Assembly: GCF_017352155.2 (NCBI RefSeq)
Contig: NZ_CP071462.1
Coordinates: forward strand, 3,658,001-3,722,000
Length of the DNA: 64,000 bases
Reading direction: 5' to 3'
From: Haloterrigena alkaliphila
Lineage (GTDB): Archaea > Halobacteriota > Halobacteria > Halobacteriales > Natrialbaceae
The notes beneath the pieces were generated by a model. It worked only from the letters and a program-made list of their open reading frames with translations. It searched no databases and had not been told where the DNA came from. Position 1 is the stretch's first letter. Each line of letters begins with the position of its first letter. Both the position numbers and the translations under genes were made by a program. Shown piece by piece: positions 18,481 to 27,626 of the stretch.

Positions 18481-19305
18481 ATGGCTCCCGAGCCCTACTG
18501 TCCGATAATGAGAGTTGCACAGCTCGGGTCGGGAACGCCGGAGCTCGCAGTCGTCGCCGGGATCCACGGGGACGAACCCTGCGGCGTCCGGGCCGTCGAG
18601 CGCCTACTCGACGAGTGTCCGACAGTCGAACGGCCGGTCAAACTCGTCGTCGCGAACGAAGAGGCGCTCGAGCGACGGGTCCGATTCGTCGACGAGGATT
18701 TGAACCGGGCGTTCCCGGGCGACCCGAACGCGAAGACCCACGAGGGACGGCTCGCACACCGACTGGTCGACGAACTCGAGGGCTGTCTCACCTTCTCGAT
18801 GCACTCGACCCAGAGTCACGCCGAGCCGTTCGCGATCGTCAACGGGATCAGCGAGACCGCCAGAGCGGTGGTCCCACAGCTCCCGGTGGCGGCGATGGTC
18901 GAGACGAGTAACTTCGCGGAGGGACGGCTGTTCTCCGCGGTCGACACGGTCGAAGTCGAGTGTGGCATGCAGGGATCGGAGACGGCCGCCCAGAACGCCG
19001 ACCGACTGACGCGGTCGTTCCTGACGGCCGTCGGGGCGTTGCCCGGCGACACGATGCACAGCGAGCTCCCGGTCTATCAGCTCACCGACGTCATCCGCAA
19101 GCAGGAGGCCGACACCTACGAGGTCTTCGTGGACAACTTCACCGAAGTCGACGCCGGCGATCCGTTCGCGGCCGCCGACGGCGACACGCAGGTCGCCGAG
19201 GAGCCGTTCTATCCGGTCCTCATGTCGCCCAACGGCTACCGGGACGTCTTCGGCTACGCGGCCGAGAAACTGGACGTCCTCTCGAGTCCGACGGCGGCGG
19301 ACTGA
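18481..19305 (+). CDS. Succinylglutamate desuccinylase/aspartoacylase family protein
   Basis: A zinc carboxypeptidase-like amidohydrolase. The zinc motif GIHGDEPCG is near the N-terminus, the basic-residue region VRFVDEDLNRAFPG follows, and SMHSTQSH holds the third metal ligand. Such enzymes release acyl groups from acylated amino acids; the substrate is unknown here. Start choice: a box A (tattca, 18451-18456) lies 28 nt before ATG 18481, predicting a leaderless message, while family alignments favour ATG 18508 (MRVAQLGSG). Either is possible. Confidence 0.85.
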   Translation: MAPEPYCPIMRVAQLGSGTPELAVVAGIHGDEPCGVRAVERLLDECPTVERPVKLVVANEEALERRVRFVDEDLNRAFPGDPNAKTHEGRLAHRLVDELEGCLTFSMHSTQSHAEPFAIVNGISETARAVVPQLPVAAMVETSNFAEGRLFSAVDTVEVECGMQGSETAAQNADRLTRSFLTAVGALPGDTMHSELPVYQLTDVIRKQEADTYEVFVDNFTEVDAGDPFAAADGDTQVAEEPFYPVLMSPNGYRDVFGYAAEKLDVLSSPTAAD

Positions 19306-19387
19306 TCGGCGAGGAACTCGATTCACGAGGGATTCGATCGATCCGCAGAAGATTCGCTATCCGCGAGTGGGAACGACGGGTCGCCGA

Positions 19388-19741
19388 CTACGTCGCGAAG
19401 TCGTGTATCAGGTCGTCCGGTGGCCACTGCTCGAGTTCCTCGGCGGCCTCGAACAGCGAGTCGACGTCGGGGCTCCCCGTCAGCGCCACTTCGCGGGTCT
19501 CCCAGTCGACGACGAGGAGGTTCCGGTCGCAAAGGAGCGGGAAGTGCTGATGGACGAGACGGACCTGCGCGCGTTCGAGTTGCTCGTCGGTCATTCGTTC
19601 GAGGGGCAGTCCGTGTCGTCGGGAGGCGACGCGCTGTGAGAGCTGTTCGATCGACACCGGCTCGGAGTCGGTCACGAGCTCGTGAAGCACGAGCTGTCGA
19701 TCGATGCTCGCGAGCACTCGAAACGCGTCTGTTGGTTCCAT
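19388..19741 (-). CDS. Haloarchaeal winged-helix protein, DUF7344 type (copy 2)
   Basis: A 117-residue protein, MEPTDAFRVLASIDRQ, with the same domain as the protein at 12607. The winged-helix core is LVLHELVTDSEPVSIEQLS and the conserved RLVHQHFPLLCDRNLLVV replaces the HTHLP motif. The shared tail LFEAAEELEQWPPDDL makes the pair recent paralogues or close family members. It is divergent from the PQQ-dehydrogenase gene (154-bp gap). The DNA target is unknown. Confidence 0.78.
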   Translation of the reverse strand: MEPTDAFRVLASIDRQLVLHELVTDSEPVSIEQLSQRVASRRHGLPLERMTDEQLERAQVRLVHQHFPLLCDRNLLVVDWETREVALTGSPDVDSLFEAAEELEQWPPDDLIHDFAT

Positions 19742-19895
19742 CTCCGTTGTTCCATCCTAGGCGTCGGAGGAGCATAGGAAACCCGCCTAAAGAGCTTGGA
19801 ATCGATCAGCCTCGACGCTCGAGCCCCCCTTACGGCGGTCGTGTCGAGCGAGGCGGATCCCAGTATTCTCCCGTCTCGGCGCCGTGAGGTCGATC

Positions 19896-21236
19896 ATGAA
19901 CGCCTGCACGCGGCGACGACTCCTCGCGGCGGTCGGACTCTCGATCGCTATCGCCGGCTGCAGTACGGGGTCGGAACCCGACGCGAGGGAGCTCGCCACG
20001 CCCGAATCGGTACCAGACGACGACTGGTCGACCCCCGAGTGGCGGCCGGGCGAGGGGACGCCCGCCGAGGACGACGTCGTCGCGACCACGGTCGTCGCCG
20101 GGCTCGAGGTCCCGTGGGACCTCGCGTTCGCCGACGGCGACGCTTTCGTCACCGAACGCGACGGCGGCGTTCGGCGGTTCGACGCGAGCGCGCTGGCCGA
20201 AGACGCGGCTCTCGGGCCCGACGGCGGCGAGACCGTCCTCCCGGGCGACGCCCTGCCGAACCGGTCCGCACCCGGGGAGGGCGGTACGCTCGGGGTCGCG
20301 GTCCACCCCGACTATCCCGACCCGGCGGCGGTGTTCGTCTACTACACGGTCGACGAGAACGGCATCGGCAATCGGCTGGTCCGGTACGATCTCGAGGCCG
20401 ACGACCTCGAGCCGGTCCTCGAGGGGATACCCGGGGCGTCGATCCACAACGGCGGGCGGATCGCGTTCGGCCCCGAGGGGGCGCTCTGGGTGCTCACGGG
20501 CGACGCCGACGATCCCGCGCTCGCACAGGATCCCGGCTCTCGGGCGGGGGCAGTGCTTCGAATAGCTCCTGACGGCGATCCCCATCCCCGAAATCCCGAC
20601 TGGGGCGCGGACGGCGACCGGCGAACCTACACGCTCGGGCACCGCAACCCGCAGGGTATCGATTTCACGCCCCAGGGACGACCGGTGATCGCCGAACACG
20701 GGCCGAGCGCTCGAGACGAGGTGTCCGTCCTCCGGCCCGGGGGAAACTACGGCTGGGATATCGTCCGGGGCGGGCCTGACGATTCAGAGTACGGGAGCTA
20801 CGACGCGTACGACGACGCGGCGCCGCCGGTGGTCAACACCGGTCCGGGGACCACGATGGCGCCCTCCGGCATCGCCTTCGCCGACGACGCCGTCGGGTTC
20901 TGGGAGAACCGCCTGCTCGTCGCCGGACTCGCCTCGAGCGCCCTCCACGTCGTCACGCTCTCCCCCGATGCCGGAGACGACGGCGACGACGGCGACGGAG
21001 CCGCCAATGGTGGCGACGAGTCCGGCGTCCGCTACGACGCCCCGTGGCTCGACGATCGATTCACCGCGACGGTCAACACGCTGTTCGACGGAGCGTTCGG
21101 CCGTCTCCGACACGTCGAACCAGGTCCCGACGGTTCGCTCTACCTGCTCACGTCGAACCGGGACGGCCGCGCGAGCGGCGCGTTCCCGCGCGAGGGTGAC
21201 GACCGGATCATCAGGCTCGAGGCTGCGAATTCGTGA
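19896..21236 (+). CDS. PQQ-dependent sugar dehydrogenase family lipoprotein
   Basis: A secreted beta-propeller protein of about 446 residues. The N-terminus has a twin-arginine-like CTRRRLLAAVGL and lipobox IAGC (C22). Family motifs include GLEVPWDLAFADGDAFVTER, GTLGVAVHPDY, GHRNPQGIDF and EHGPSARDEV. The fold is that of soluble aldose dehydrogenases, but many members are not shown to bind PQQ, and haloarchaeal PQQ synthesis is not evident here. A disordered Asp/Gly insert sits near residue 370. ATG 19896 is preferred over GTG 19884. Confidence 0.88.
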   Translation: MNACTRRRLLAAVGLSIAIAGCSTGSEPDARELATPESVPDDDWSTPEWRPGEGTPAEDDVVATTVVAGLEVPWDLAFADGDAFVTERDGGVRRFDASALAEDAALGPDGGETVLPGDALPNRSAPGEGGTLGVAVHPDYPDPAAVFVYYTVDENGIGNRLVRYDLEADDLEPVLEGIPGASIHNGGRIAFGPEGALWVLTGDADDPALAQDPGSRAGAVLRIAPDGDPHPRNPDWGADGDRRTYTLGHRNPQGIDFTPQGRPVIAEHGPSARDEVSVLRPGGNYGWDIVRGGPDDSEYGSYDAYDDAAPPVVNTGPGTTMAPSGIAFADDAVGFWENRLLVAGLASSALHVVTLSPDAGDDGDDGDGAANGGDESGVRYDAPWLDDRFTATVNTLFDGAFGRLRHVEPGPDGSLYLLTSNRDGRASGAFPREGDDRIIRLEAANS

Positions 21237-21368
21237 TTCCCGTCGGATCGTGACTCCGCCGTACGTGTTTCGGACGCTCGAGTCGGCCCACCGGGGAACG
21301 AGTCACGAGGACGCACTGGGGCCCGCGAGGACGCAAGGCCTATCCCGGTTCGCCGCCTTATCACGGAT

Positions 21369-21713
21369 ATGGAATTCCCACCGAACCAGGGGCTCGATCA
21401 GGACGAAGTCAACGAACAGGTCGACGACGCCCTCGAGAACAACGAGGTCGTCCTCTTCATGAAGGGGACCGAACTCATGCCCCAGTGTGGCTACTCCCGA
21501 AAGGCGCTGGGTCTCATCGACAGCTACCGCGACGAGTACGAGACCGTCGACGTCCTCGACTCGCTCGACGAGTTCCGCACCGCCCTGAACCGCCACAGCG
21601 GCTGGGAGACGATCCCGCAGACGTTCGTCGACGGCGAGTTCGTCGGCGGCTCGGACGTCCTCGAAGAACTCGAGGAACGGGGCGAACTGGCCGAGACCCT
21701 CGACGCGGAGTAA
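21369..21713 (+). CDS. Monothiol glutaredoxin (Grx4 type)
   Basis: A 114-residue protein with the monothiol glutaredoxin pattern VVLFMKGTELMPQCGYS (C40), WETIPQTFVDG and GGSDVLEEL. The usual CGFS motif is CGYS here. Proteins of this class bind and transfer [2Fe-2S] clusters using glutathione or a low-molecular-weight thiol; haloarchaea use gamma-glutamylcysteine, so that is the likely partner. No iron-sulfur genes are adjacent. Confidence 0.93.
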   Translation: MEFPPNQGLDQDEVNEQVDDALENNEVVLFMKGTELMPQCGYSRKALGLIDSYRDEYETVDVLDSLDEFRTALNRHSGWETIPQTFVDGEFVGGSDVLEELEERGELAETLDAE

Positions 21714-21835
21714 TTCGACCGCGAGCCGCGGGAGTGAATTTATCCGGGTGCGTCGACGACGGATGCAATAGCAGATCATATAAGTCGCGCTCTCGTATGA
21801 GGTAACAACCGACCGTCGCCGCAGGTCATCCCACC

Positions 21836-22417
21836 ATGTCAACAGAGGAATCCAGACACGTATATCGGTTGCATTCGACCCTCGAACTACCGCTCGAAGA
21901 CCTTCGGGACCACATCGAGGAGGCTGAGTACCCGGACGGGATTACCGACGTCGAGATCACGCGGCGAAACAACACGCTCATTCTCAAGGCCGTCGCGGAG
22001 GACCAGTCGGTCAGCAAGTATACGCCGACCGCCCAGCTCAAAGCCAGCGTCACCGAAAATCGGGTCTACGAGGAGGATCCGGACGAACGACGCAACGCCT
22101 TCAGCTGGGACGAGGAGGACGAAGAGGAGATCGAATCCGAACTCGTCGAGTTCGCGGCGTTCAAGGGCGATCGCGAGACCGTCCTGCAGAACTCGCTGCT
22201 CCAGTACCAGATGTTCCTCGTCCTCTGTGGTATCGCCGAAGCAGCCGAGAAGGGCACGCTGACGGCGATCTCGGAGCGCGACGGCGACCTCGAGGCGACA
22301 CGCATCGTCGAGGGCGAACCGCGCCCGGCCAACATCGAAGTCGTCGAGGGGCCTCGAGACCACAACAACGGTCAGGGCGGCGTCAACTGGCGGGACAACA
22401 AGTTCATCTCGGACTGA
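21836..22417 (+). CDS. Conserved haloarchaeal protein of unknown function
   Basis: A 193-residue soluble acidic protein beginning MSTEESRHVYRLHSTLELPL. The first 75 residues look like an alpha/beta domain (ITDVEITRRNNTLILKAV), a strongly acidic linker follows (DEEDEEEIESE), and a helical part with LQNSLLQYQMFLVLCGIAEA comes next. I recognise the sequence style as a widely conserved haloarchaeal family but cannot assign a function. It stands alone, with about 120 bp upstream. Confidence 0.7.
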   Translation: MSTEESRHVYRLHSTLELPLEDLRDHIEEAEYPDGITDVEITRRNNTLILKAVAEDQSVSKYTPTAQLKASVTENRVYEEDPDERRNAFSWDEEDEEEIESELVEFAAFKGDRETVLQNSLLQYQMFLVLCGIAEAAEKGTLTAISERDGDLEATRIVEGEPRPANIEVVEGPRDHNNGQGGVNWRDNKFISD

Positions 22418-22563
22418 CCGATCAGTCTCGAGTTCGACGCAGATTCGTTCTGGAGCCGCGGCTCTCGCGGTTGACAGTTTGATAGTACGATCGACAGTCC
22501 GGGCGAGAGACCTGTTCCTTTACCTTCGAGAGCAGTTTTGTTCGTGGCGCCGTACCCACCGTC

Positions 22564-22869
22564 ATGGACGATCCCGGAACCCTCGAGCTGCTCGGCCGAC
22601 TCACCGTCGCCGGCTTCGTCATAATCGCCCCGTCGCTGCTCTTTCTGGGGTTGATCCGGGGGCTCGAGCGCCTGCGGGACGACGCCTTCCTCGACCGGTT
22701 GGTCCGCGAACAGGGCGGGGAGATCGAGGACGACGTCCTGACCGTCCTGGGGAACGGGATGCGACTCGAGACGGGCGGCGACTCGAGCGGGCACTGTCCG
22801 GCCTGTGGCGCGTCGAACGCCCCCACGGCGCAGTACTGTCGGAACTGTCTCGGAAAACTCCCCTCGTGA
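22564..22869 (+). CDS. Membrane-anchored zinc-ribbon protein
   Basis: A 101-residue protein with one N-terminal membrane helix (about 12-35, VAGFVIIAPSLLFLGLI). A charged helix and a C-terminal zinc ribbon follow (CPACGAS and CRNCLGK, about 78-97). The ribbon is predicted to face the cytosol. No function is assigned to this architecture; it may scaffold other proteins at the membrane. Confidence 0.75.
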   Translation: MDDPGTLELLGRLTVAGFVIIAPSLLFLGLIRGLERLRDDAFLDRLVREQGGEIEDDVLTVLGNGMRLETGGDSSGHCPACGASNAPTAQYCRNCLGKLPS

Positions 22870-22930
22870 GGCGCACCGCGGCTACCCAGTAGCTGACGAG
22901 TCGACCGTGTGGCTCGAGGGGACCGACGAG

Positions 22931-23107
22931 CTATCGCTCTTCGTTCCGCCAGCCGACGGCGAACGCGGGTCCGAGGGCCAGACCCACGGCGATTCCCATC
23001 GGCAGATTGTCCATCATGACACCGATCACGATCCCGACGGAGAGGCCGACTGCGATCCCCTTCCCCATCGACTCCCGGGTGACTTTCTTCGCTATTCGAC
23101 TCGACAT
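22931..23107 (-). CDS. Small glycine-zipper membrane protein
   Basis: A 58-residue protein with two short glycine-rich hydrophobic helices (GKGIAVGLSVGIVIGVMM and GIAVGLALGPAFAVGW). The regular GxxxG spacing suggests tight helix packing. ATG 23107 is taken instead of the upstream GTG. The function is unknown; haloarchaea and bacteria carry many such short proteins, sometimes with stress roles. Confidence 0.65.
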   Translation of the reverse strand: MSSRIAKKVTRESMGKGIAVGLSVGIVIGVMMDNLPMGIAVGLALGPAFAVGWRNEER

Positions 23108-23284
23108 AACCACTCGTACGCCGTGTCAGACGATAAGCCTTTCATTCAGGTTGAATAGCGAACCTACCACCACCGCATCGAACGAACGCCGCGCGCAGCA
23201 ATCGGCCCGCCCGCGGACTACACTGAGGGGCTTTCGGGTCCCGTAACGGCAACGTAACCCGGACAGTCAGTTTCGCATTCCGAG

Positions 23285-24058
23285 TCAGTCCGAGGGAGTG
23301 CCGACGACGGGCGTCTCCGCGATCGCGGGATCCCGCTCCCGCCGGTGGACCCACGTGCCGAGATCGCGGCCGAACGTCGAGTCAGCGTCGACGGCGACGC
23401 GGACGGTGGTGCCGTCGATGGTCGTGATGGCGATCACCGCCTCGTCCTCCCGCTCGAGACCCAGGCCCTCGATTCGGGGCTCGATTTCGTCGCGGTATCG
23501 GACGGCGTAGCCGGCGAGTACCAGACCGCCGAGGGTCGCGAGCACGTAGAGGGGAATCGACACGCTCGAGGCGACGAACGCGGTGCCGACCAACCCGAGC
23601 AGGGCGAGGCCACCCACGCCAACGGCGATCTCGTCGTACGAGCGACTGACGCTGGATCGCCGACGGACGATCTCGGTCGGAACGGCGACGGCGACCGTCA
23701 CGACGGCGAGTGCGACCGCCGCGGCGGCTCGAAACGACGGGATCGACGACGAGAGGACGAGTCCGGTTACCAGCGCGAGCGCCCCAACGAGACCTGCCAC
23801 GAGGTGCAACAGTCGGTTCGGTCCACTCTCGGACCGAACCCGGATCTTCGTTCGCCGCCGCCTGCGGATCGAACTGACGTAGTCGTAACTGACGTCGACG
23901 AAGTCACCGGTGTCGTCGACACAGAGGAATCGCCGCTCGGTGAGTCCGATCGCCGCTCGGCCGCGCGCGCCGGCCTCGAGGAGCCGTCCGGCCGTCACCG
24001 ACTGGATCGATTCGCCCTCGACCAGATGGCCCCGGAGCCGATCTTCGACGGGTCGCAT
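23285..24058 (-). CDS. Membrane protein of unknown function with PH-like terminal domain
   Basis: A 257-residue protein. Its first 75 residues (GRAAIGLTERRFLCVDD and VSYDYVSSIRRRRR) resemble a bacterial pleckstrin-like domain. Four hydrophobic helices follow at about 82-105, 108-130, 147-168 and 170-190. The C-terminal 50 residues repeat a PH-like strand pattern (DEAVIAITTIDGTTVRV). Such proteins often sit in membranes without known substrate. ATG 24058 is divergent from the pilin-like gene at 24246. Confidence 0.65.
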   Translation of the reverse strand: MRPVEDRLRGHLVEGESIQSVTAGRLLEAGARGRAAIGLTERRFLCVDDTGDFVDVSYDYVSSIRRRRRTKIRVRSESGPNRLLHLVAGLVGALALVTGLVLSSSIPSFRAAAAVALAVVTVAVAVPTEIVRRRSSVSRSYDEIAVGVGGLALLGLVGTAFVASSVSIPLYVLATLGGLVLAGYAVRYRDEIEPRIEGLGLEREDEAVIAITTIDGTTVRVAVDADSTFGRDLGTWVHRRERDPAIAETPVVGTPSD

Positions 24059-24216
24059 ACGGCAAGCAGTACCCCGAGATGTCACATAGTAAGCCGCTCC
24101 CTTCAGGACAGTCTCCGGACGGGAATCCGCCGCGAACAGCGGCGCGCTCGACGGTGCCAAGCGACTGTCGTGGCTTCAGTACGGCGAGCGAACTCGGTAT
24201 CGGGTCGGCCAGTACA

Positions 24217-24224
24217 CGTTTAAG
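24217..24224 (+). promoter_or_regulatory. Box A promoter of the pilin-like gene
   Basis: The sequence cgtttaag is centred about 26 nt before ATG 24246, consistent with a leaderless transcript. Confidence 0.45.
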
Positions 24225-24245
24225 GGGTCGAGCGAATGCAGCGAC

Positions 24246-26060
24246 ATGGTACGCCGGGGAGACGAGCGCGGTGTCACCGTCCAGATCGGGGCGGTCCTGT
24301 TGCTCGCGATCGTCTTCTCCGCGTTCGCGCTCTATCAGATCAACGCCGTTCCCGCGGAGAACGAACGGGTCGAGTTCGCGCACAATCAGGAGGTCCACGA
24401 CGAGTTACAGACCCTCCGGAACGCGATCCAGAACGTCGGAACCGGCGGCGGGACGCAATCGACGGCCGTGACGCTCGGGACCCAGTATCCGTCCCGAACC
24501 CTCGCGACGAACCCACCGGCACCGACGGGGCGACTCGAGACGACCGGAACGGCAAATATAACCGTCGACGCGCGGGCTGACACCGATTCGGAGTACGACG
24601 GCAACCCGGACAATCTGACGGGCGATCACGAGACGACGACGCTGGCCTATACGCCCGACTACAGGGAGTACGGGTCGGCACCGACGACGCGGATCGAACA
24701 CGGGTTCGCGTTCAACGACTTCGACGACGCGCAGGTGACGCTGACCGAGCAACCGCTGCTTTCGGACGGGACGATCAGGCTGGTCGTCCTCGAGGGTGAA
24801 CTCTCGGAGTCCGGCGGCGGTGCCATCACGCTCGATCCGACCGCGCTCAGCGGTCCGTCCGACGCGGTGCCGATCGAACCTGCGAGCGGGAACAACCACG
24901 TGACGATTTCGATCCCAACCGCTGCGCCCACCGCATGGAACGATACGATCGGGACGACGTTCGCCGACGGCGAGTCGGGCGCTCGAGTAGCCGGCTACGA
25001 TAATGACCGGTCCCTCCTCACGCTCGAACTGAACGAGACGTACGACAAACTGCAGGTCGCTCGAGTCGGGATCGGTGATGGCGGTACGAAGACCGACGAG
25101 TACGACGTTCACAGATCGGACGACGGCGACGACGGTGGTGGCGCGTACGACGTCGGCTGGAACCTGAGTCGAATCGAAGCCGAAAATGATCGCGTGTCGT
25201 GTACGTCCGATCGCTGCACCTTCGAGGCGGCTGGCGTGGGCGATACGGCAACGATGAGCGTGGAGACGACTCCGTCGGTCGACGACGCGACCGTCGAGTA
25301 TGCGGTCAGCAACAGCGGCGTCGGACGGGTCGATCCCACCAGCGGCACGATCCAGAACGGCGACCACCAGACCGAACTCGAGGCTCGAGCCAATGGAACG
25401 GTGACCGTGTTCGCTTCGAGCGGCGGCGACGGCGACCGCGTCCCGGTCGATATCGTGCTCGGGAGCGGGAGCAGTCCGCTGTTCGGCGTCACCATCGACG
25501 GGACGAACTCGCCGGTGACCGAGGGCGAGACGCTGTCGGTAACGGCAACTGTCGAGAACAACGGATCCGACGCCGGGACGCAAAACGTGACCCTCGAGAC
25601 TGACGGCCAGCGGCGGGACGCCGCGTCGGTCACGCTGCAACCGGGCGAGTCCACGCAGGTGACCCTCGAGTGGTCGACGACCGACGGTGACGCCGGCGAG
25701 TATACCGCACTCGTCGCAAGCGGTGACGACGAGGCGACGACGGGCGTGACCATCGAGAGCGCCGGCGGGCCGAGCGTCGACTCGTTCACGACCGAGCAAC
25801 GGCCCGGCAACAACGTCGGCATCAGATACAGTTGGGCCGTCTCGTCGACCGACGCGGAACTGGACACCGTCACCGTGGAACTCTATCGCGATGGAACGTA
25901 CGTTGACGAGCGGACGGCCGCCGTCAGCGGAACCAGCGCCAGCCGAAATAACGAGGAGTTCTCCAACCTCGGGAGCGGACAGGAGTACACCCTGGAGCTA
26001 ACCGTCACCGACGTGAACGGAAACAGTGCCACCGCGACTCGGACGCAGGTTGCGGGCTGA
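24246..26060 (+). CDS. Pilin-like N-terminus surface protein with CARDB-type repeat (DUF7289-like)
   Basis: A 604-residue predicted cell-surface protein. It opens with a short charged lead, then GVTVQIGAVLLLAIVFSAF, the pattern of haloarchaeal type IV pilin-like anchors, and VEFAHNQEVHDELQTLRNA. A beta-rich ectodomain of about 280 residues follows. A cysteine pair (CTSDRC) occurs near 320. A CARDB-like domain is at about 415-505 (GETLSVTATVENNGSDAGTQ) and a final fibronectin-like beta domain at about 510-604. It is probably displayed outside the S-layer. No pilus assembly genes are nearby, so it may be a stand-alone anchor protein. Confidence 0.75.
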   Translation: MVRRGDERGVTVQIGAVLLLAIVFSAFALYQINAVPAENERVEFAHNQEVHDELQTLRNAIQNVGTGGGTQSTAVTLGTQYPSRTLATNPPAPTGRLETTGTANITVDARADTDSEYDGNPDNLTGDHETTTLAYTPDYREYGSAPTTRIEHGFAFNDFDDAQVTLTEQPLLSDGTIRLVVLEGELSESGGGAITLDPTALSGPSDAVPIEPASGNNHVTISIPTAAPTAWNDTIGTTFADGESGARVAGYDNDRSLLTLELNETYDKLQVARVGIGDGGTKTDEYDVHRSDDGDDGGGAYDVGWNLSRIEAENDRVSCTSDRCTFEAAGVGDTATMSVETTPSVDDATVEYAVSNSGVGRVDPTSGTIQNGDHQTELEARANGTVTVFASSGGDGDRVPVDIVLGSGSSPLFGVTIDGTNSPVTEGETLSVTATVENNGSDAGTQNVTLETDGQRRDAASVTLQPGESTQVTLEWSTTDGDAGEYTALVASGDDEATTGVTIESAGGPSVDSFTTEQRPGNNVGIRYSWAVSSTDAELDTVTVELYRDGTYVDERTAAVSGTSASRNNEEFSNLGSGQEYTLELTVTDVNGNSATATRTQVAG

Positions 26061-26193
26061 GACGATCCGGCTCCGATTGCGGCGAGGATGGAGGTGGTTT
26101 AGGGCGCTCACTCCGGGCGGCAGCGTTATCGTTTCGGCAACTGTCGAAACCCCGAACGACAATATCATGTATCGTCACCTCCATTGACGAGGC

Positions 26194-27531
26194 ATGACTG
26201 CAGTCGGTATCGACGCGATCGAGATCTGGACCGGGAATCTCAAACTCGACCTCCCGGGGACGTTCGCACCCGAGAAGGGCGAAGACCCCGAGAAGTACAC
26301 GAAAGGGCTGGGACTGAACGCCAGTTCCTTCCCCGATAGTTACGAGGACATCGTCACGATGGGGGCCAACGCCGCCCATCGGTTGATGGAGCGCAAGGGC
26401 CTCGAGCCGGACGATATCGGGCGTATCGACGTGGCGACCGAGAGCGCTTTCGACAACTCGAAGCCGGTTTCGACGTACGTCGCTGGCTGCCTCGAGCAGG
26501 TCTACGAGGAGGACTTCCACCACGCCAACAAGGGCGAACGGAAGTTCGCCTGTATCGCAGGTACCCAGAGTTTAGACGACGCGTACAACTGGATCCGCGC
26601 GGGTCGGAATCGCGGTCGCTCGGCGCTGGTCATCGCGACCGACACCGCGCTCTACGCGCGGGGTGACGACGGCGAGGCCACCCAGGGTGCCGGGGCCGTC
26701 GCGATGCTCATCAGCGAGGAACCGAACCTGGTCGAACTCTCCACCGAGCAGGGGTACGGCTCGGCCGACGAGACCGACTTCCTGAAGCCCAACCAGCAGT
26801 TCCCGAGCGTCGACGGCAAACGCTCCGTGCAGGTCTACCTCGCGCGGATGCGCGAGGCCCTCGAGGACTACGAGAGCGTTGCGGGGGAGGTCCACGAGGA
26901 GGACTTCGCCTACGCGCCCTTCCACACGCCGTTCCCGGGCATGGTCCGGAAGGCCGCCCTGCTCGCGTTCCGTCACGTCACGCGGAACACGGAGGTCGAG
27001 GACGAACTGGCCGAGGAGATCGGTCGCCAGCCCCGCCCCGAGGCGTTCGACTCCGACGACGAGTACCGCGATGCGCTCCTGGAGTACATGGACGCCCTCA
27101 AGGACACCGACCGCTACGCCGAGTGGTACGACGCCACGATCGACCCGACGCTGACCATCTCCCGCGAGGTCGGCAACTGGTACACCGGCTCCGTTCACGT
27201 CGCCCGCGTGAGCGCGCTCAAACACGCCCTCGAGAACGACCGCGAGATGGTCGGCGAAAAGCTGCTCGTCGGCTCCTACGGGAGCGGTGCACAGGCCGAG
27301 ATCCACGCCGAAACGGTTCGTGACGGCTGGATCGAGGAGCTCGAGGCGCTGAACGTCGACGACCAGCTTGCCGACCGCTACGAGATGACGTGGGACGACT
27401 ACGAGGAGATCCACGACGCCCACAATCACGAGATGGACGTCGACGTCGAGGAGTTCACGACGCCCGACGAAGAGTTCGTCTTCGACGGCTGGGGTCGCAT
27501 GGGCGAGCGGAAGTATCGGTACGTCGAATAG
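26194..27531 (+). CDS. hmgB: Hydroxymethylglutaryl-CoA synthase
   Basis: This enzyme condenses acetoacetyl-CoA with acetyl-CoA, the committed mevalonate-pathway step feeding archaeal isoprenoid lipids. It has 445 residues. The catalytic cysteine is C120 in GERKFACIAGTQ, a conserved acidic residue is in ATESAFDNSKP, and the histidine is H244 in PFHTPFPGM. In many archaea an HMG-CoA synthase gene sits with a thiolase and a DUF35 gene; here it stands alone, and the only thiolase-DUF35 pair of this window is 29 kb away. A box A-like aatatc is at 26161-26166. Confidence 0.95.
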   Translation: MTAVGIDAIEIWTGNLKLDLPGTFAPEKGEDPEKYTKGLGLNASSFPDSYEDIVTMGANAAHRLMERKGLEPDDIGRIDVATESAFDNSKPVSTYVAGCLEQVYEEDFHHANKGERKFACIAGTQSLDDAYNWIRAGRNRGRSALVIATDTALYARGDDGEATQGAGAVAMLISEEPNLVELSTEQGYGSADETDFLKPNQQFPSVDGKRSVQVYLARMREALEDYESVAGEVHEEDFAYAPFHTPFPGMVRKAALLAFRHVTRNTEVEDELAEEIGRQPRPEAFDSDDEYRDALLEYMDALKDTDRYAEWYDATIDPTLTISREVGNWYTGSVHVARVSALKHALENDREMVGEKLLVGSYGSGAQAEIHAETVRDGWIEELEALNVDDQLADRYEMTWDDYEEIHDAHNHEMDVDVEEFTTPDEEFVFDGWGRMGERKYRYVE

Positions 27532-27626
27532 CGGATCAGCTCGCCCCTCGGTACCGCCGCTCGAGCGGTTCGCAGTCCGTCGATCGGTACAGTGGACTAA
27601 TCCGTCAGGGCGTTGCAGCCGGTGAT

